The position numbers and the translations under genes are program-made. 64,000 bases of DNA, from assembly GCA_020833645.1 (NCBI GenBank), contig JAJHRQ010000002.1, forward strand, positions 82,280 to 146,279, written 5' to 3'. Below are positions 37,013-47,205 of the stretch, piece by piece. The notes beneath the pieces are model-generated. The model did not search any database. It saw only the letters and a program-made list of their open reading frames with translations, and was not told the DNA's origin. The DNA is from Thermocrinis sp. (GTDB lineage Bacteria; Aquificota; Aquificia; Aquificales; Aquificaceae). Every line of letters starts with the position of its first letter. The first letter of the stretch is position 1.

Positions 37013-38183
37013 CCTCTTAGTTTGGTTCTCCTTCGGCGTGCAAGTAGCCTACAGAGAAGGAAACTACCCAGACAAGCAACGCATAGTTTTGCAGTTTGAA
37101 AGAGGTGTAGAATACAGAGTTCTGCTTTTGGACAATCCAAAGCGCATTGTGGTAGATGTCATGGAAAGGGTAGAGGTTCCCAAAAACATAAAGGCAAGGG
37201 TAGGATATCATCCCTGGGGCACTCGTTTCGTTTTTGATATGGATTATTCTGAGGTAAGAGCCTTTTCTTTGGAAGCACCCTTTAGGATAGTGCTGGATGT
37301 TTATAAGGCAACTGCGAGCGCACCCCAGGAGGACCCCCTTCTTGCTATACTCGACCCCACCGTCCTAAGGATTATAGGCTATCAGGAGGTTAAAGGGGAA
37401 AGGGAGAGAGTGATATCCGAAAGGAGTAAAAGACAGGTAATCACTCAAAAACGGGTAATAGTTTTGGATGCGGGACACGGCGGCCACGACCCTGGAGCAA
37501 TAGGTTATAGAGGGATAAAGGAAAAAGATATAAACCTTGCCATAGTGCTTAAATTGGCAAGGCTCCTTGAGGAGGATGGAAGGTTCAAGGTAGTCCTTAC
37601 CAGAGGGGATGACAGCTTTGTGCCCCTTCAGGAGAGGGCAAACATAGCCCTTCGCAACAGGGCAGACCTTTTTATTAGCATTCACGCCAACGCCTCACCA
37701 AGGGGCATCTCAGAGCACGCTAGGGGCACTTATCTGTTTGCCATATCCTCCGAGGCTGCCCAAAGGAAAAAGCACGCAATAGTCAATAACGATCAGTATG
37801 CTAAGCTAGCCCTTGGCACCACAGATATTCCTCACAACGTGAGGAGGGTGATGGCTGATTTGGCGATGGATGTAACTCTGTATGACAGCGTCCAGTTTGG
37901 CAATTTGGTTGCTAGAAATCTAAAAAAATACTTAGACAGGCATGTGGAGTTTAAAGGTATTCAGAGGGCTGGCTTTGCGGTCTTAAAAACCCCCGGCATA
38001 CCCTCCCTTTTAGTGGAGGTGGGCTTTATAACAAACCCCCAAGAAGCCCTTTTGATGGCGCAGGAGGATTTCCAATATAACTTCGCAAAAGCTCTATACT
38101 CCGCCATCGTAGAGTACTTCTTCCCTAGTAGCGTCAAGGAAGCCCGAAGAGCTTATGAAGCTGAGGCAAAACTCTCACAGTAA
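36984..38183 (+). CDS. N-acetylmuramoyl-L-alanine amidase (AMIN + Amidase_3)
   Basis: This AmiC-type enzyme cleaves the peptide from peptidoglycan. The ATG at 36984 gives a signal peptide (MFLRILITFSLLVWFSFG); an upstream in-frame start (36969) would bury it behind MRRKF. An AMIN domain spans about residues 20-100. The catalytic domain carries the zinc ligands in DAGHGGHDPGAIG, EKDINLAI and SIHANAS and the catalytic glutamate in VEVGFITNPQEA. The last 50 bp overlap convergent queE. Confidence 0.92.
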   Translation: MFLRILITFSLLVWFSFGVQVAYREGNYPDKQRIVLQFERGVEYRVLLLDNPKRIVVDVMERVEVPKNIKARVGYHPWGTRFVFDMDYSEVRAFSLEAPFRIVLDVYKATASAPQEDPLLAILDPTVLRIIGYQEVKGERERVISERSKRQVITQKRVIVLDAGHGGHDPGAIGYRGIKEKDINLAIVLKLARLLEEDGRFKVVLTRGDDSFVPLQERANIALRNRADLFISIHANASPRGISEHARGTYLFAISSEAAQRKKHAIVNNDQYAKLALGTTDIPHNVRRVMADLAMDVTLYDSVQFGNLVARNLKKYLDRHVEFKGIQRAGFAVLKTPGIPSLLVEVGFITNPQEALLMAQEDFQYNFAKALYSAIVEYFFPSSVKEARRAYEAEAKLSQ

Positions 38184-38793
38184 AACCAAGCTCAGAGAGT
38201 TCCTTTTGAAGTTCAAGGGCCTTCTTAAAAAAGACAGCCTTGTTTCCTTCCGGCTGAAGGACAACCTTACCTTCCTCAAGGAAATTCCTAAACTGAGTCT
38301 TCAGCAGAACTTCTATGCTTAATACGTCATCCACTACAAACTTTAGCTCTTTGGCATTTTGCAAGATTTGGGGATGGACAAACCAGTGGGCAGACCACTT
38401 GGGAGAGCAGGTTATATGAAGGTTTTCCACATTTTCCAAACCTTCTTGCCAAAGGGTGCCGTTGGTCTCAATCTGCACAGAGTAACCTCTTTGCACAAGC
38501 TCCTTAACCAGCGTAGCCATCCCTTCCTGGGCAAAGGGCTCACCGCCCGTGATGACCACATGCCTTATCTTATACTCGGAGACCTTGTCCAGAATTTGTT
38601 CCACTTCAAGGCTTGTACCACCCTCAGAGAAGGAGAGTGCCGAAGGTTGGTCGCACCAAGGACATCTAAGATTGCAACCTTGAAGTCTGATGAAAACAGC
38701 GGGCAGTCCTATCAGCAAACCCTCTCCCTGTATGGAGGGATATATTTCGTTTACCTTCAGAGCGATGGTTTCTCTAACTTGACCTCGTAGCAT
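38134..38793 (-). CDS. queE: 7-carboxy-7-deazaguanine synthase
   Basis: QueE is a radical SAM enzyme of queuosine synthesis. The 219-aa protein has [20 protein letters not shown], the cluster motif [11 protein letters not shown] (C-x3-C-x2-C), [13 protein letters not shown] and IETNGTLW. The only good start (ATG 38793) lies inside the end of infB, giving a 37-bp same-strand overlap, so translation is probably coupled to infB. Confidence 0.92.
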   Translation of the reverse strand: MLRGQVRETIALKVNEIYPSIQGEGLLIGLPAVFIRLQGCNLRCPWCDQPSALSFSEGGTSLEVEQILDKVSEYKIRHVVITGGEPFAQEGMATLVKELVQRGYSVQIETNGTLWQEGLENVENLHITCSPKWSAHWFVHPQILQNAKELKFVVDDVLSIEVLLKTQFRNFLEEGKVVLQPEGNKAVFFKKALELQKELSELGFTVRVLPQLHKLFGLP

Positions 38794-41012
38794 TCTATTA
38801 TATCACCCACCTTTACGTCGTTGTAATCTTTGAGCTTTACACCGCATTCAAATCCCCTTGCTACCTCTTGCACATCCTCCTTGAACCTCTTTAGGCTCTC
38901 TATCTTACCCGTGTATATTACCACGCCGTCTCTTATTAGCCTGGCGTTGGCGTTGCGTACAATCTTACCATCCAACACATAGCATCCAGCCACTGTGCCC
39001 ACACCTTTGATCTTGAAGGTAGCCCTAACCTCTGCAGAGCCCAACACCACTTCCTTTTGGACTGGTTTTAGCAGACCCCTGAGGGCGTTCTTAACATCCT
39101 CTATGGCTTCGTATATGATGCTGTACAGTCTTATATCTACCTTTTCCCTCTCTGCGGTTTCCTTTGCCTTTAGGTCTGGGCGTGTGTTGAAGCCTATTAT
39201 GATGGCTTGGCTTGCCTTGGCAAGCATTACATCGTTTTCTGTAATACCACCCACCGCACCGTGAAGGATCCTTACGGACACCTCCGGCCTAGAGAGCTCT
39301 GTCAGGGCCTTCTTTAGGGCTTCCAAGGAGCCTATCGTGTCGGTTTTCAAAATAAGCCTGAGTTCATTTAGTTCTCCCTCCTCTATTTTCTTAAACACAT
39401 CCTCTAACATTAGACCCCTTGAAAGCTTCTCTTGCTGTTCTTTCTTCTGCTTCCTAATCTCTGCGATTTGCCTTGCCTTTTTCTCGTCTTCTACCACCAT
39501 GAAGGTGTCTCCCGCCATGGGCAGTTCCTCAAAGCCAAGAACCTCCACTGGTGTAGAAGGTCCAGCGGAGTTTAACTTTCTACCCTTGTCGTCAAACATA
39601 GCCCTTATTTTGCCGTAGGTGGTGCCAGCTACCACAGGGTCTCCAACCTTTAAGGTTCCCTCCTGCACGATAAGGGTAGCGACAGGGCCCCTTTGCTTGT
39701 CCAACTTTACTTCTATAACTGTTCCCTTGGCAGGACCTTCTACCCTTGCCTTGAGTTCCAAAATCTCTGCCAAGAGGAGGATATACTCCAACAGGCTTTC
39801 CACGTTCTGTCCTGTTTTGGCAGACACATCCACAAAGATGGTGTCTCCACCCCACTCCTCTGGGATAAGCCCCAGCTCTGATAGCTCCCTTCTGACCCTC
39901 TGCGGGTCCGCACCGGGCTTGTCTATCTTATTGACCGCCACTATGATGGGAACATTGAAAGCCCTTGCGTGGTTTATCGCCTCCACCGTTTGGGGCATAA
40001 CTCCATCGTCAGCAGCCACCACCAAAACTGCAATGTCCGTTATCTGTGCACCCCTTGCCCTAAGGGATGTAAAGGCTTCGTGTCCGGGAGTATCCAAGAA
40101 GGTGATCTTCCTACCATCTGGCAACTGGACCACAGAGGCACCTATATGCTGGGTTATTCCACCCTTTTCCCTCCCTGCTACGTTGGTCTTTCTTATAGTG
40201 TCCAGAAGGGTGGTTTTTCCATGGTCCACATGCCCCATTACCACCACTATGGGAGGTCTTGGCAGTTTTTCCCAATGGTCTGGAATTTCTTCCTCTAAGG
40301 TTTCTTCTTCTTCTTTTTTGACCTCCGCCAAAAAGCCCAAAGATTCTGCCACCTGGAGGGCAACCTCCGAGGGCACCGTCTGATTTATGGTGGCAAGAAC
40401 ACCCCTCTTCAAAAGCTCCGCCATAACCACATTAGGTGGGACTCTCAAAAGCTCTGCCAGTTCCCTAACCGTAACAATTTCGGGTATTTGGACGATCTTT
40501 ATTTCCTCTTCCTGCTCCTCCTTCTTTTGCTTCTTTTCAATCTGCTTTTCTAACTTTTTCAGAATCTGCTCTTCCTCTTTTTGGGCTTTCTTTTCTTCCC
40601 TGGCTTCCACCTTTTGTGTTGGAGGTGGGCTTGGTGGCTTTGGTGCTGGCTGGGCTACCGCCTGAGGCACAGGCTTTGGTTTATGCACAGGTTTTTCTTC
40701 TTTTTTGGGTGCAGGTATTTCTTCCCTTTTTAAGGTTTCTTTCTTTCTTTCCCCCTCCTTTACCTTCTGCGGAGGTTTCTCTTCTTTTGTAGGTTCTTTC
40801 TCTTGAACACTTTCAACCTTTTCTTCTTTCTTTTCTTCTTTTATTTCTTGCGTTGTTTCTTTGCCAAAGTGGTCCAGGACTATTTGGATCTCCTCTTCCT
40901 CAAGGTAGGCAAAGTTGCTCTTTTCTATGCCCCACTCCTTTAGTACTTCTTGCACATCCTTTACCCTTACACCAAGCTTTTTGGCTAAGTCTTGCAGTCT
41001 AACTTTCTCCAT
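38757..41012 (-). CDS. infB: Translation initiation factor IF-2
   Basis: IF-2 is the GTPase that brings initiator tRNA to the 30S subunit. The 751-aa protein has an N-terminal winged-helix start ([21 protein letters not shown]), a long charged low-complexity linker rich in K, E and P, a second helical module ([24 protein letters not shown]) and the G domain with [20 protein letters not shown] and [10 protein letters not shown]. Domains II-IV follow. A TAGAAT box lies 10 nt before the ATG and no ribosome site is seen. Confidence 0.96.
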   Translation of the reverse strand: MEKVRLQDLAKKLGVRVKDVQEVLKEWGIEKSNFAYLEEEEIQIVLDHFGKETTQEIKEEKKEEKVESVQEKEPTKEEKPPQKVKEGERKKETLKREEIPAPKKEEKPVHKPKPVPQAVAQPAPKPPSPPPTQKVEAREEKKAQKEEEQILKKLEKQIEKKQKKEEQEEEIKIVQIPEIVTVRELAELLRVPPNVVMAELLKRGVLATINQTVPSEVALQVAESLGFLAEVKKEEEETLEEEIPDHWEKLPRPPIVVVMGHVDHGKTTLLDTIRKTNVAGREKGGITQHIGASVVQLPDGRKITFLDTPGHEAFTSLRARGAQITDIAVLVVAADDGVMPQTVEAINHARAFNVPIIVAVNKIDKPGADPQRVRRELSELGLIPEEWGGDTIFVDVSAKTGQNVESLLEYILLLAEILELKARVEGPAKGTVIEVKLDKQRGPVATLIVQEGTLKVGDPVVAGTTYGKIRAMFDDKGRKLNSAGPSTPVEVLGFEELPMAGDTFMVVEDEKKARQIAEIRKQKKEQQEKLSRGLMLEDVFKKIEEGELNELRLILKTDTIGSLEALKKALTELSRPEVSVRILHGAVGGITENDVMLAKASQAIIIGFNTRPDLKAKETAEREKVDIRLYSIIYEAIEDVKNALRGLLKPVQKEVVLGSAEVRATFKIKGVGTVAGCYVLDGKIVRNANARLIRDGVVIYTGKIESLKRFKEDVQEVARGFECGVKLKDYNDVKVGDIIECYEVKLEKPSL

Positions 41013-41141
41013 AGCCTTATATATTCTAAGCCAAAAAAGCCTGATGGGTACGGTTTAATAATCATCCACCAAAGGTATCACTGTCCCAGTGAGCAAAAAA
41101 TTTCATAGGTTCTAAGCCCACATGCATTAAACTATTTTTTC
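41013..41141. promoter_or_regulatory. Divergent intergenic region infB / hydrolase
   Basis: TAGAAT (41028-41023, minus) serves infB and TAAACT (41128-41133, plus) may serve the hydrolase gene, each close to its ATG. Between them is TCACTG-TCC-CAGTGA, a 6-bp palindrome that could be an operator, and TTCTAAGCC occurs twice as a direct repeat (41024-41032, 41110-41118). No gene is seen. Confidence 0.35.
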
Positions 41142-41831
41142 ATGTTCATCTACGAAAGGGCGCATCCTGATGTGCTCCTCATACATCTTCATGGTTTTGC
41201 CAGCAATGCGAAAAGTTCAAAGGTCCTGGCCCTGAGGGATTTTGCTTTGAAGAACGGTAGGTTTTCCCTCTTTGCTATGGATATGGACTACCAGCATACC
41301 ACCACTACTAGGACATTGGAGGTTTTGGATGCTCTAATAAGGGGCTTTTGCCAAAAGTTCAAAAGCTTGGTGCTCTCCGGAAGTTCTCACGGTGCATACG
41401 TGATTTTGAACTATCTTAGGTTCTATCCTTCTCAGTGCGTTAACAGAGCTCTTTTGTTCGCTCCCTCTTACTCTACTCTGAAACTAACCCTGGAAGAGGT
41501 GGGACAGGAGTTAGCAAAGGCTTGGCTGGAGGGTAAAGAAGAGCTTTCCTTTACCGAGTGTGAGACAGGGCTTGAACTGACCATCCACAGAGAATTTGCT
41601 CGGGATATTTTAGAAAAGGGCTACGAGATTTTGGAAGGGGATAGGGTTAATTTCCCTACAAAGCCACCGGTGGATTTGGTAATTGTTCATGGCACAAAGG
41701 ATGAGGTGGTGCCCGTTGAACATTCAAGAATTTTTGTCAGTAAAGTGAAAGTAAAGGACTACAAAGAGGTGGATGATGATCATAGACTTAGTAGAACCTT
41801 TAAAACATTGATGGAGGAGCTTTTGCCATGA
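41142..41831 (+). CDS. Alpha/beta hydrolase (YqiA/esterase-like)
   Basis: This 229-aa hydrolase shows LIHLHGFASNAKSSK (oxyanion region), LSGSSHGAYVIL with serine nucleophile GSSHG, VIVHGTKDEVVPVEHS (acid) and EVDDDHRL (catalytic histidine). The set fits small esterase/acyl hydrolases such as YqiA or BioH-like enzymes; the substrate is unknown. It overlaps hemL by 4 bp. Confidence 0.82.
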   Translation: MFIYERAHPDVLLIHLHGFASNAKSSKVLALRDFALKNGRFSLFAMDMDYQHTTTTRTLEVLDALIRGFCQKFKSLVLSGSSHGAYVILNYLRFYPSQCVNRALLFAPSYSTLKLTLEEVGQELAKAWLEGKEELSFTECETGLELTIHREFARDILEKGYEILEGDRVNFPTKPPVDLVIVHGTKDEVVPVEHSRIFVSKVKVKDYKEVDDDHRLSRTFKTLMEELLP

Positions 41832-43102
41832 CCAATAGGGAGCTTTTTGAACGCGCAAAGAAGCTCATGCCCGGGGGTGTTAGCTCTCCCGTTAGGGCTT
41901 TTAAGGCGGTGGGCGGAGAGCCCATAATAGTTAGCAAAGGAGAGGGAAGTAGGATATGGGATGTGGAGGGTAAGGAATACATAGACTTTTTAATGTCTTG
42001 GGGTCCCCTCATCTTGGGACACTCCCATCCGAGGGTAGTTAAGGCCCTTGAGGAGCAGGCAAAGAAAGGACTGTCTTACGGCATCACAAACCCCCATGAG
42101 ATCACCTTAGCGGAGCTTGTGATCTCTGCTATGCCTTCAGTGGAGATGGTTAGGTTTGTGTCCTCGGGCACCGAGGCTACCATGTCTGCCATAAGGTTGG
42201 CAAGGGGCTACACGGGCAGAAAGTACATAGTCAAGTTTGAGGGTTGCTATCATGGACATTACGATGGATTGTTGGTAAGCGCAGGTTCTGGAGTTGCCAC
42301 CTTGGGAATTCCAGGTACACCTGGAGTACCGGAAGAGATCGCAAGCCTTACCATAGTTTTACCCTACAACGATGTGGATGCCTTAAAGGAAACCTTTGAG
42401 AGATACGGACAGGATATAGCTTGTGTGATCGTAGAACCAGTAGCGGGCAACATGGGCACTGTCCTTCCAAAGGATGGCTTTTTGCAAGCTTTGAGAGAGA
42501 TTACAAGACAATACTCCTCCCTTCTTATCTTTGATGAGGTTATAACCAACTTTAGAGTTTCCAAGGGTGGAGCCCAAGAACTCTATTCAATAGAACCAGA
42601 CCTCACATGCATGGGAAAGGTCCTTGGTGGAGGTATGCCCTTGGGTGCGTACGGGGGAAGAAGGGAGATAATGGAGAAGGTGGCACCGGAGGGTCCTGTT
42701 TATCAGGCTGGGACCTTGTCGGGCAATCCTATGGCTATGGTGGCGGGCATAGCTACCCTTTCTGAACTCTTTGAGAAGAACCCTTATGACTATTTAGATG
42801 AAATCACCCAAACCCTCTGCGAAGGTATTAGCAAAATCTTAAAGGACAAGGGAATACCCCACACCATAAACAGGGTGGCTTCTATGCTGACGGTCTTTTT
42901 CACAGACCAAGAGGTGTATGACTACAAGACCGCAAAAAGCTCAGACCTTGGATTATTTGCCAAGTTCTTTAGGGCATTGCTAAAAGAGGGTGTTCTCATT
43001 CCACCCTCCCAGTTTGAGGCATGGTTTTTGAGCACCGCCCACACAAAGGAAGACATAGAAGAAGCCCTAAACCGCATAGAGAGGGCTGTTAGCTCAATTT
43101 AG
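41828..43102 (+). CDS. hemL: Glutamate-1-semialdehyde 2,1-aminomutase
   Basis: HemL makes 5-aminolevulinate for haem by the C5 pathway. The 424-aa PLP enzyme has ELFERAKKLMPGGVSSPVRAF, FVSSGTEATMSAIRLARGYTGR, FDEVITNFRV, MGKVLGGGMPLGAYGG with the Schiff-base lysine and GTLSGNPMAM. It has full length and typical motifs. It overlaps the convergent transglycosylase gene by 9 bp. Confidence 0.96.
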   Translation: MTNRELFERAKKLMPGGVSSPVRAFKAVGGEPIIVSKGEGSRIWDVEGKEYIDFLMSWGPLILGHSHPRVVKALEEQAKKGLSYGITNPHEITLAELVISAMPSVEMVRFVSSGTEATMSAIRLARGYTGRKYIVKFEGCYHGHYDGLLVSAGSGVATLGIPGTPGVPEEIASLTIVLPYNDVDALKETFERYGQDIACVIVEPVAGNMGTVLPKDGFLQALREITRQYSSLLIFDEVITNFRVSKGGAQELYSIEPDLTCMGKVLGGGMPLGAYGGRREIMEKVAPEGPVYQAGTLSGNPMAMVAGIATLSELFEKNPYDYLDEITQTLCEGISKILKDKGIPHTINRVASMLTVFFTDQEVYDYKTAKSSDLGLFAKFFRALLKEGVLIPPSQFEAWFLSTAHTKEDIEEALNRIERAVSSI

Positions 43103-44743
43103 GGCTCTGTATATGTAATAGTTTTCCAACACACGCTTTACATAATTCCTTGTTTCGCTTATGGGAATGGCCTCTATGAACACATATGGGTCTGCGTGCT
43201 GGATAAAGCCTTTAACTCGGTTTGGTCCTGCGTTGTAGCTGGCTATTGCCCTAACCCAGTCCCCATTCCAGAGCTCTATCATCTCCTTTAGGTATGCGGT
43301 GCCCAAGAGTATGTTCTCCCCTGGAGAAAAGACGTTGTTGGGAATTCTGTACCTTTGGGAAACTTCCCTTGCGGTAGAGTCCATCAGTTGCATAAGCCCC
43401 TTTGCACCACTGGGAGATATAGCCAATGGGTCAAATAAGCTCTCCTGCCTCATAACTGCCCATATAAGGTTTTTATCCACACCAAAGGTTTTGTAAGCTT
43501 CCTCCACAAACTCCCTGTAAGGTGTAGGGTAGGCTACGTACTGGTATATATCAGACCTAATGCCAAACCTCCTAACCGCCAACCTTATGGCTAAAAAAGG
43601 GTCAAATCTTTGAATGGCAACAATGTCCGATACGGTAAATTTGTCTATGTTCCTAAAAGCCTCCAAACGGGCATAATGCAAAAAACCCGCTTCCGTTATG
43701 CTTCTTATGATGCTTGCCATGGAGGTTTCCTCTGCGCTAGCAAAAAATGCCTTTAACCCTCTGATGGCCAACGGTTCTCCCAGTTGCACCTTTGCCATCG
43801 TTGAATAAAAGCCTGTACCCTTTGACGCCTTCAAAAGATGTTCCCCAGCTTTTTGAAAATCTCCCAACCTTTCGTAGCTTTTGTAAAGCCAAAAGTGCGC
43901 CTGCGCCTTTTCTTCCTCCGAAGAAGACAGGTTCAAAGCCTTTTGAAAGGCATCAACTGCCCTTTGGTAGTCCTCCAGTATGAAAAGAACCAGCCCTGAT
44001 TGAAAGTGCTTTTGATAGCCCTCTTCCATCATAGAAAACCACTCCAAAGCCCTTTGGTAATTTTCCCTGTACAAAGAGATCCGACCTGCGTAAAATAAGG
44101 CTTGATTGTATTCTTCATAGCCTTTAAGCTTAAGAAGTGCCCTTTTAAACTCTTCCTCGGACACATTAAAAACCACCCTTGCGTATCTTAAAGCTCCCTC
44201 CCTGTTGTTGCAGTCTTTGAGCACTTCCATTGCTTCTTTGTATAGTCTCAATTTTTCATAAGCCTCCCCCAGAAGGGCGCAAGCCTTGGGTATGCCTTGC
44301 AATAGGTTTATTGCTTCTCTGTATTGTCCTCTTCTTATAAGCTCTTGTCCAATCTTTAACCTTTCCTCCTCAGTTAGAAAAACCTCCGGTATGTAATCCT
44401 TGAAGAGATGAGGAAGGTTCAACAGGGCAGTTTTTTTATCTAAGTTCATAGCCCTCCACAGGTAAGCGTATCTTTTCACATAGTCAAACTTCAAAGCCCT
44501 GGGATTGATCTTCTTCAAAAGTTCCTCAGCCCTCCTTAACTCTCCCCTCCGGTAGTATTCTTCAGCCAGCAAAAGCTTCAGATCATCCACAAAAACTGCG
44601 TTGGGATAGTCCCTCAAAAGCCTTTCACCCAGGACTAAGTCCCGTTTTTGTAAAAACTCAGATAAAAGGGCATACTCCCGAGGAAGTTGGGAAAAGGCAA
44701 AGGAGAACAGCACAAAAATCAGAAAAAGTGTTAGGCGATCCAC
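43094..44743 (-). CDS. slt: Soluble lytic murein transglycosylase with TPR repeats
   Basis: The 549-aa exported enzyme has a signal peptide (RLTLFLIFVLFSFAFS). A superhelical region of TPR-like repeats spans about residues 40-330, for example RRAEELLKKI, EAINLLQGI and YQRAVDAFQKAL. The SLT domain follows, with AVMRQESLFDPLAISPSGAKGLMQLM; the glutamate of MRQES is catalytic. AYNAGPNRV and ETRNYVKRVLENY complete it. It cleaves glycan strands in the periplasm. It is translationally coupled to the CopD-like gene by a 13-bp overlap. Confidence 0.92.
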   Translation of the reverse strand: MDRLTLFLIFVLFSFAFSQLPREYALLSEFLQKRDLVLGERLLRDYPNAVFVDDLKLLLAEEYYRRGELRRAEELLKKINPRALKFDYVKRYAYLWRAMNLDKKTALLNLPHLFKDYIPEVFLTEEERLKIGQELIRRGQYREAINLLQGIPKACALLGEAYEKLRLYKEAMEVLKDCNNREGALRYARVVFNVSEEEFKRALLKLKGYEEYNQALFYAGRISLYRENYQRALEWFSMMEEGYQKHFQSGLVLFILEDYQRAVDAFQKALNLSSSEEEKAQAHFWLYKSYERLGDFQKAGEHLLKASKGTGFYSTMAKVQLGEPLAIRGLKAFFASAEETSMASIIRSITEAGFLHYARLEAFRNIDKFTVSDIVAIQRFDPFLAIRLAVRRFGIRSDIYQYVAYPTPYREFVEEAYKTFGVDKNLIWAVMRQESLFDPLAISPSGAKGLMQLMDSTAREVSQRYRIPNNVFSPGENILLGTAYLKEMIELWNGDWVRAIASYNAGPNRVKGFIQHADPYVFIEAIPISETRNYVKRVLENYYIYRALN

Positions 44744-45135
44744 GAGATTATCAGGTATATAAATATAGCAAAGACAAAGTTTATGGCAATGAGGCTTGGG
44801 ATTGCACTGAACTTACCTTTTCTGTATTGGAAAAAGTAGATGTACGCAAAGTTCAGTACCATAAGGGCAAAGAGAAAGAGCTTTAGGTGGAATAGGAAGT
44901 TGGAGGAAAAGTCCTTCCTGTAGCCATGCCAAAGTCCAAAACCCGTGATGAAAAGAACGAGTATAGACAGCCACACACCCAAAAAGAACCTTCCGTATAG
45001 ATTTTGGACAAGGCTCTGCTTTGGACCCTCTGGCAAGCTTTTAAGGGATGGTCTAAGAAAGAGCAATGTGTATGCCATCCCACCCACCCAAAGGGTGGCA
45101 AAAAATAGATGCAAAAAGAGAAGGCTCTTTATCAT
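44731..45135 (-). CDS. Small four-helix membrane protein, CopD/DUF4149-like
   Basis: The 134-aa protein has four hydrophobic helices with conserved-looking histidines in the first (LLFLHLFFATLWVGGMAYTLLF) and third (FLFHLKLFLFALMV). This pattern fits the CopD-like family of putative copper or haem membrane proteins. Its place between rpoZ and slt gives no function. Overlaps: 4 bp with rpoZ and 13 bp with slt. Confidence 0.6.
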   Translation of the reverse strand: MIKSLLFLHLFFATLWVGGMAYTLLFLRPSLKSLPEGPKQSLVQNLYGRFFLGVWLSILVLFITGFGLWHGYRKDFSSNFLFHLKLFLFALMVLNFAYIYFFQYRKGKFSAIPSLIAINFVFAIFIYLIISWIA

Positions 45136-45353
45136 GGCTCTAAATTAACCTTCTTTACTTGAACCTTACCTTCTGCTAGTTCCTCTATAGCGTAAAAGGT
45201 CTTCTTTATGAGTTCCTTCTTTACTTTGTCCCTGATAAATATATCGTCTTCCTCTTTGAGTAGCTGTTCAACCCTTTTTGCTGCAGCATGCACCAGTTCA
45301 TACCTACTGCTTACCTGCTTTAGGGCACCCTCTATGTTAGGTCTTCTGCTCAT
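45132..45353 (-). CDS. rpoZ: RNA polymerase omega subunit
   Basis: The 73-aa protein matches omega with PNIEGALKQVSSRYELVHAAAKRVEQL, the conserved region that clamps the beta-prime C-terminus. It follows gmk with a 17-bp overlap, the order seen in many bacteria, which strengthens the call for such a short protein. Confidence 0.88.
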   Translation of the reverse strand: MSRRPNIEGALKQVSSRYELVHAAAKRVEQLLKEEDDIFIRDKVKKELIKKTFYAIEELAEGKVQVKKVNLEP

Positions 45354-45987
45354 GGGTTACCTCCGTACATTCTTTTTCCAAGAACTTTATTATTTTATCA
45401 TCTTTGAGGAACTTTGAGACATTCGCCAAAAAGTTCTTGGAAGTATATCTTGAAGACAGAATGATATTTTTAAGGGTTTCTACCGTTTCGTCCAAAAATT
45501 CATTTACCACTATGTAGTCAAAGTGTTTTGCACAGGAGATTTCCCACTCCGCAGTGCGTAAGCGCTCTTGAAGGTTTTCATGCCCGTAGCCCCTGGTTAA
45601 AAGCCTCCTTCTGAGCTCCTCAAGGGATGGAGGAAGCAAGAACACAAGCACGCTGTCTGGGAAGTTTCTCTTTATGGTCATGGCACCCTGCACGTCAATA
45701 ACCAAAAGGGAGTCATAACCTTCCTCTTCGTTTTTTAAAACCTGATCCTTTGGCGTTCCGTAATAGTTGCCATACACCTTTGCGTATTCCAAAAACATGC
45801 CCTCCCTTATACCCCGTTCAAATTCTTCCACTGTAAGGAAGATGTAATCGACACCCTCCACTTCGCCCTCTCTTTTCGGTCTGGTGGTTGCGGTAATCAC
45901 ACGCCTTATGTTTTCCACATTCTTTATGATGAAGTTTGCCACCGTAGTTTTCCCTGTTCCCGAGGGTGCAGAAAGGACAAAGAGCAT
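45337..45987 (-). CDS. gmk: Guanylate kinase
   Basis: Gmk phosphorylates GMP. The ATG at 45987 is chosen because TATAAT (45999-45994) lies 6 nt before it and because it gives MLFVLSAPSGTGKTTVAN, the normal start; a start at 46026 would add 13 extra residues. The 216-aa protein has the P-loop APSGTGKTT, TATTRPKREGEVEGVDYIF (GMP site) and VIDVQGAMTIK. It heads gmk-rpoZ-copD-like-slt. Confidence 0.94.
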   Translation of the reverse strand: MLFVLSAPSGTGKTTVANFIIKNVENIRRVITATTRPKREGEVEGVDYIFLTVEEFERGIREGMFLEYAKVYGNYYGTPKDQVLKNEEEGYDSLLVIDVQGAMTIKRNFPDSVLVFLLPPSLEELRRRLLTRGYGHENLQERLRTAEWEISCAKHFDYIVVNEFLDETVETLKNIILSSRYTSKNFLANVSKFLKDDKIIKFLEKECTEVTHEQKT

Positions 45988-45993
45988 GAGAAA

Positions 45994-45999
45994 ATTATA
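45994..45999 (-). promoter_or_regulatory. -10 element for gmk
   Basis: Perfect TATAAT on the minus strand in the 25-bp gap between the decarboxylase stop and gmk. Only 6 nt separate it from the ATG. Confidence 0.5.
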
Positions 46000-46012
46000 A
46001 AAAAGGTTTCCT

Positions 46013-47185
46013 TTAGGGAAATACAACTTCAGGAGTGGGAAAACCGTTGAAGGGTGCTGCGTATACGGTTGTGTATGCCCCAGCGGAGAGGATGTATAAG
46101 AAATCTCCCACCTCTGGCTCCGGAAGGGCTACATTCCTTGCCACCACATCCATACTATCGCAGGATACACCGCCGATTGTCCATTCTTTTAGCTCACCTT
46201 CTCTGTCCAGGTAAAAGGCATACCTTATACCTCCCAAAGCTTCTGCAAGACCATTGAACACGCCCGTGTCTATGTAAAGCCATAGGTCCTCTCCTCTCTT
46301 TGCCTTCCCTATTACCCTACACACCATAATACCCTGGTCTCCTACTATGCCCCTGCCCGGTTCCATTTGGAGCTCGTAGGGCAGTATAGGGAAGAACTTC
46401 TGAAGAAGCCCCTTTACATAGTATGCTATATCCTCTATGCTTAAGGCTTCGTAGCTGTATCTGACTGGTATGCCCCCACCAATGTTTAACATTTGGAGCT
46501 TTAGACCTCTCTCCTTTGCCTTTTCCCAAAGCTCTGCTGCGGTTTTTATGCCTATAAACCAGTTTCTAAAGTTGTTGCACTGAGAACCCACATGGAAGGT
46601 TATGCCGTAAGGTATTAGCCTTTTTTCTCTTGCGTATTCCAAGATGTCCAAGGCGGTATCTAAGTCCACGCCAAACTTTTTGGAAAGAGGCCAGTCGCTT
46701 CCTTCGTTGGGTACAACAATTCTAACATACACCTTTGCCCTGCTTGCTAAGGCTGATACTTTATCCACCTCTGTAAAGGAATCCACTGCAAACCGGTCTA
46801 CTCCCTTTTTGTAGGCGTACTCTATAAACTCGGGAGGTTTAACCGGATTGCTTGATATAATCCTGTTTGGGCCTACACCCACACTAAGCACCTTGTTTAG
46901 CTCTTCTGTGGAAGCCACTTCAAACCCCGCCCCAAGCTCAGCAAGAGCCCTTATGATCCTTTCATGGTCGTTTGCCTTTACCGCGTAATACACGTTGAAG
47001 TTGGGAAAGTGATACTTAAGCTTTATGTATCTGCCCTTTATTCCCTCCAGGTCCATAAGCAGAAGAGGAGTTTTTGGGGGCTTTAGGTAAGGTAGGAGGT
47101 AGTCCTTGCCTTCAATGAAAGAAAGAAAGCTCTTCTTTGCAAATTCAAACTGCACGCTCTTGTGGTCTAAAAGGGTCTCCGCCAT
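46013..47185 (-). CDS. Ornithine/lysine decarboxylase, fold III PLP enzyme
   Basis: The 390-aa enzyme has NVYYAVKANDH (PLP lysine), FEVASTEEL, FHVGSQ, NIGGGIPVRY, MEPGRGIVGD and, near the end, GGVSCDSMDVV with the substrate-side cysteine of ornithine and lysine decarboxylases, then AGAYTTVYAAPFNGF. Diaminopimelate and carboxynorspermidine decarboxylases are related, but the CDSMD motif favours ornithine/lysine, so polyamine synthesis is the likely role. ATG 47185 is chosen because longer forms run into the mrdA gene. TATATT lies 11 nt upstream. Confidence 0.82.
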   Translation of the reverse strand: MAETLLDHKSVQFEFAKKSFLSFIEGKDYLLPYLKPPKTPLLLMDLEGIKGRYIKLKYHFPNFNVYYAVKANDHERIIRALAELGAGFEVASTEELNKVLSVGVGPNRIISSNPVKPPEFIEYAYKKGVDRFAVDSFTEVDKVSALASRAKVYVRIVVPNEGSDWPLSKKFGVDLDTALDILEYAREKRLIPYGITFHVGSQCNNFRNWFIGIKTAAELWEKAKERGLKLQMLNIGGGIPVRYSYEALSIEDIAYYVKGLLQKFFPILPYELQMEPGRGIVGDQGIMVCRVIGKAKRGEDLWLYIDTGVFNGLAEALGGIRYAFYLDREGELKEWTIGGVSCDSMDVVARNVALPEPEVGDFLYILSAGAYTTVYAAPFNGFPTPEVVFP

Positions 47186-47205
47186 AATGGAACAAAAATA
47201 TAACC

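Noticed and set aside
41060-41110. TCACTG-TCC-CAGTGA as an intrinsic terminator
   Set aside because: It lies between divergent genes, where no transcript should end, and has only a 6-bp stem. An operator or chance palindrome is more likely.
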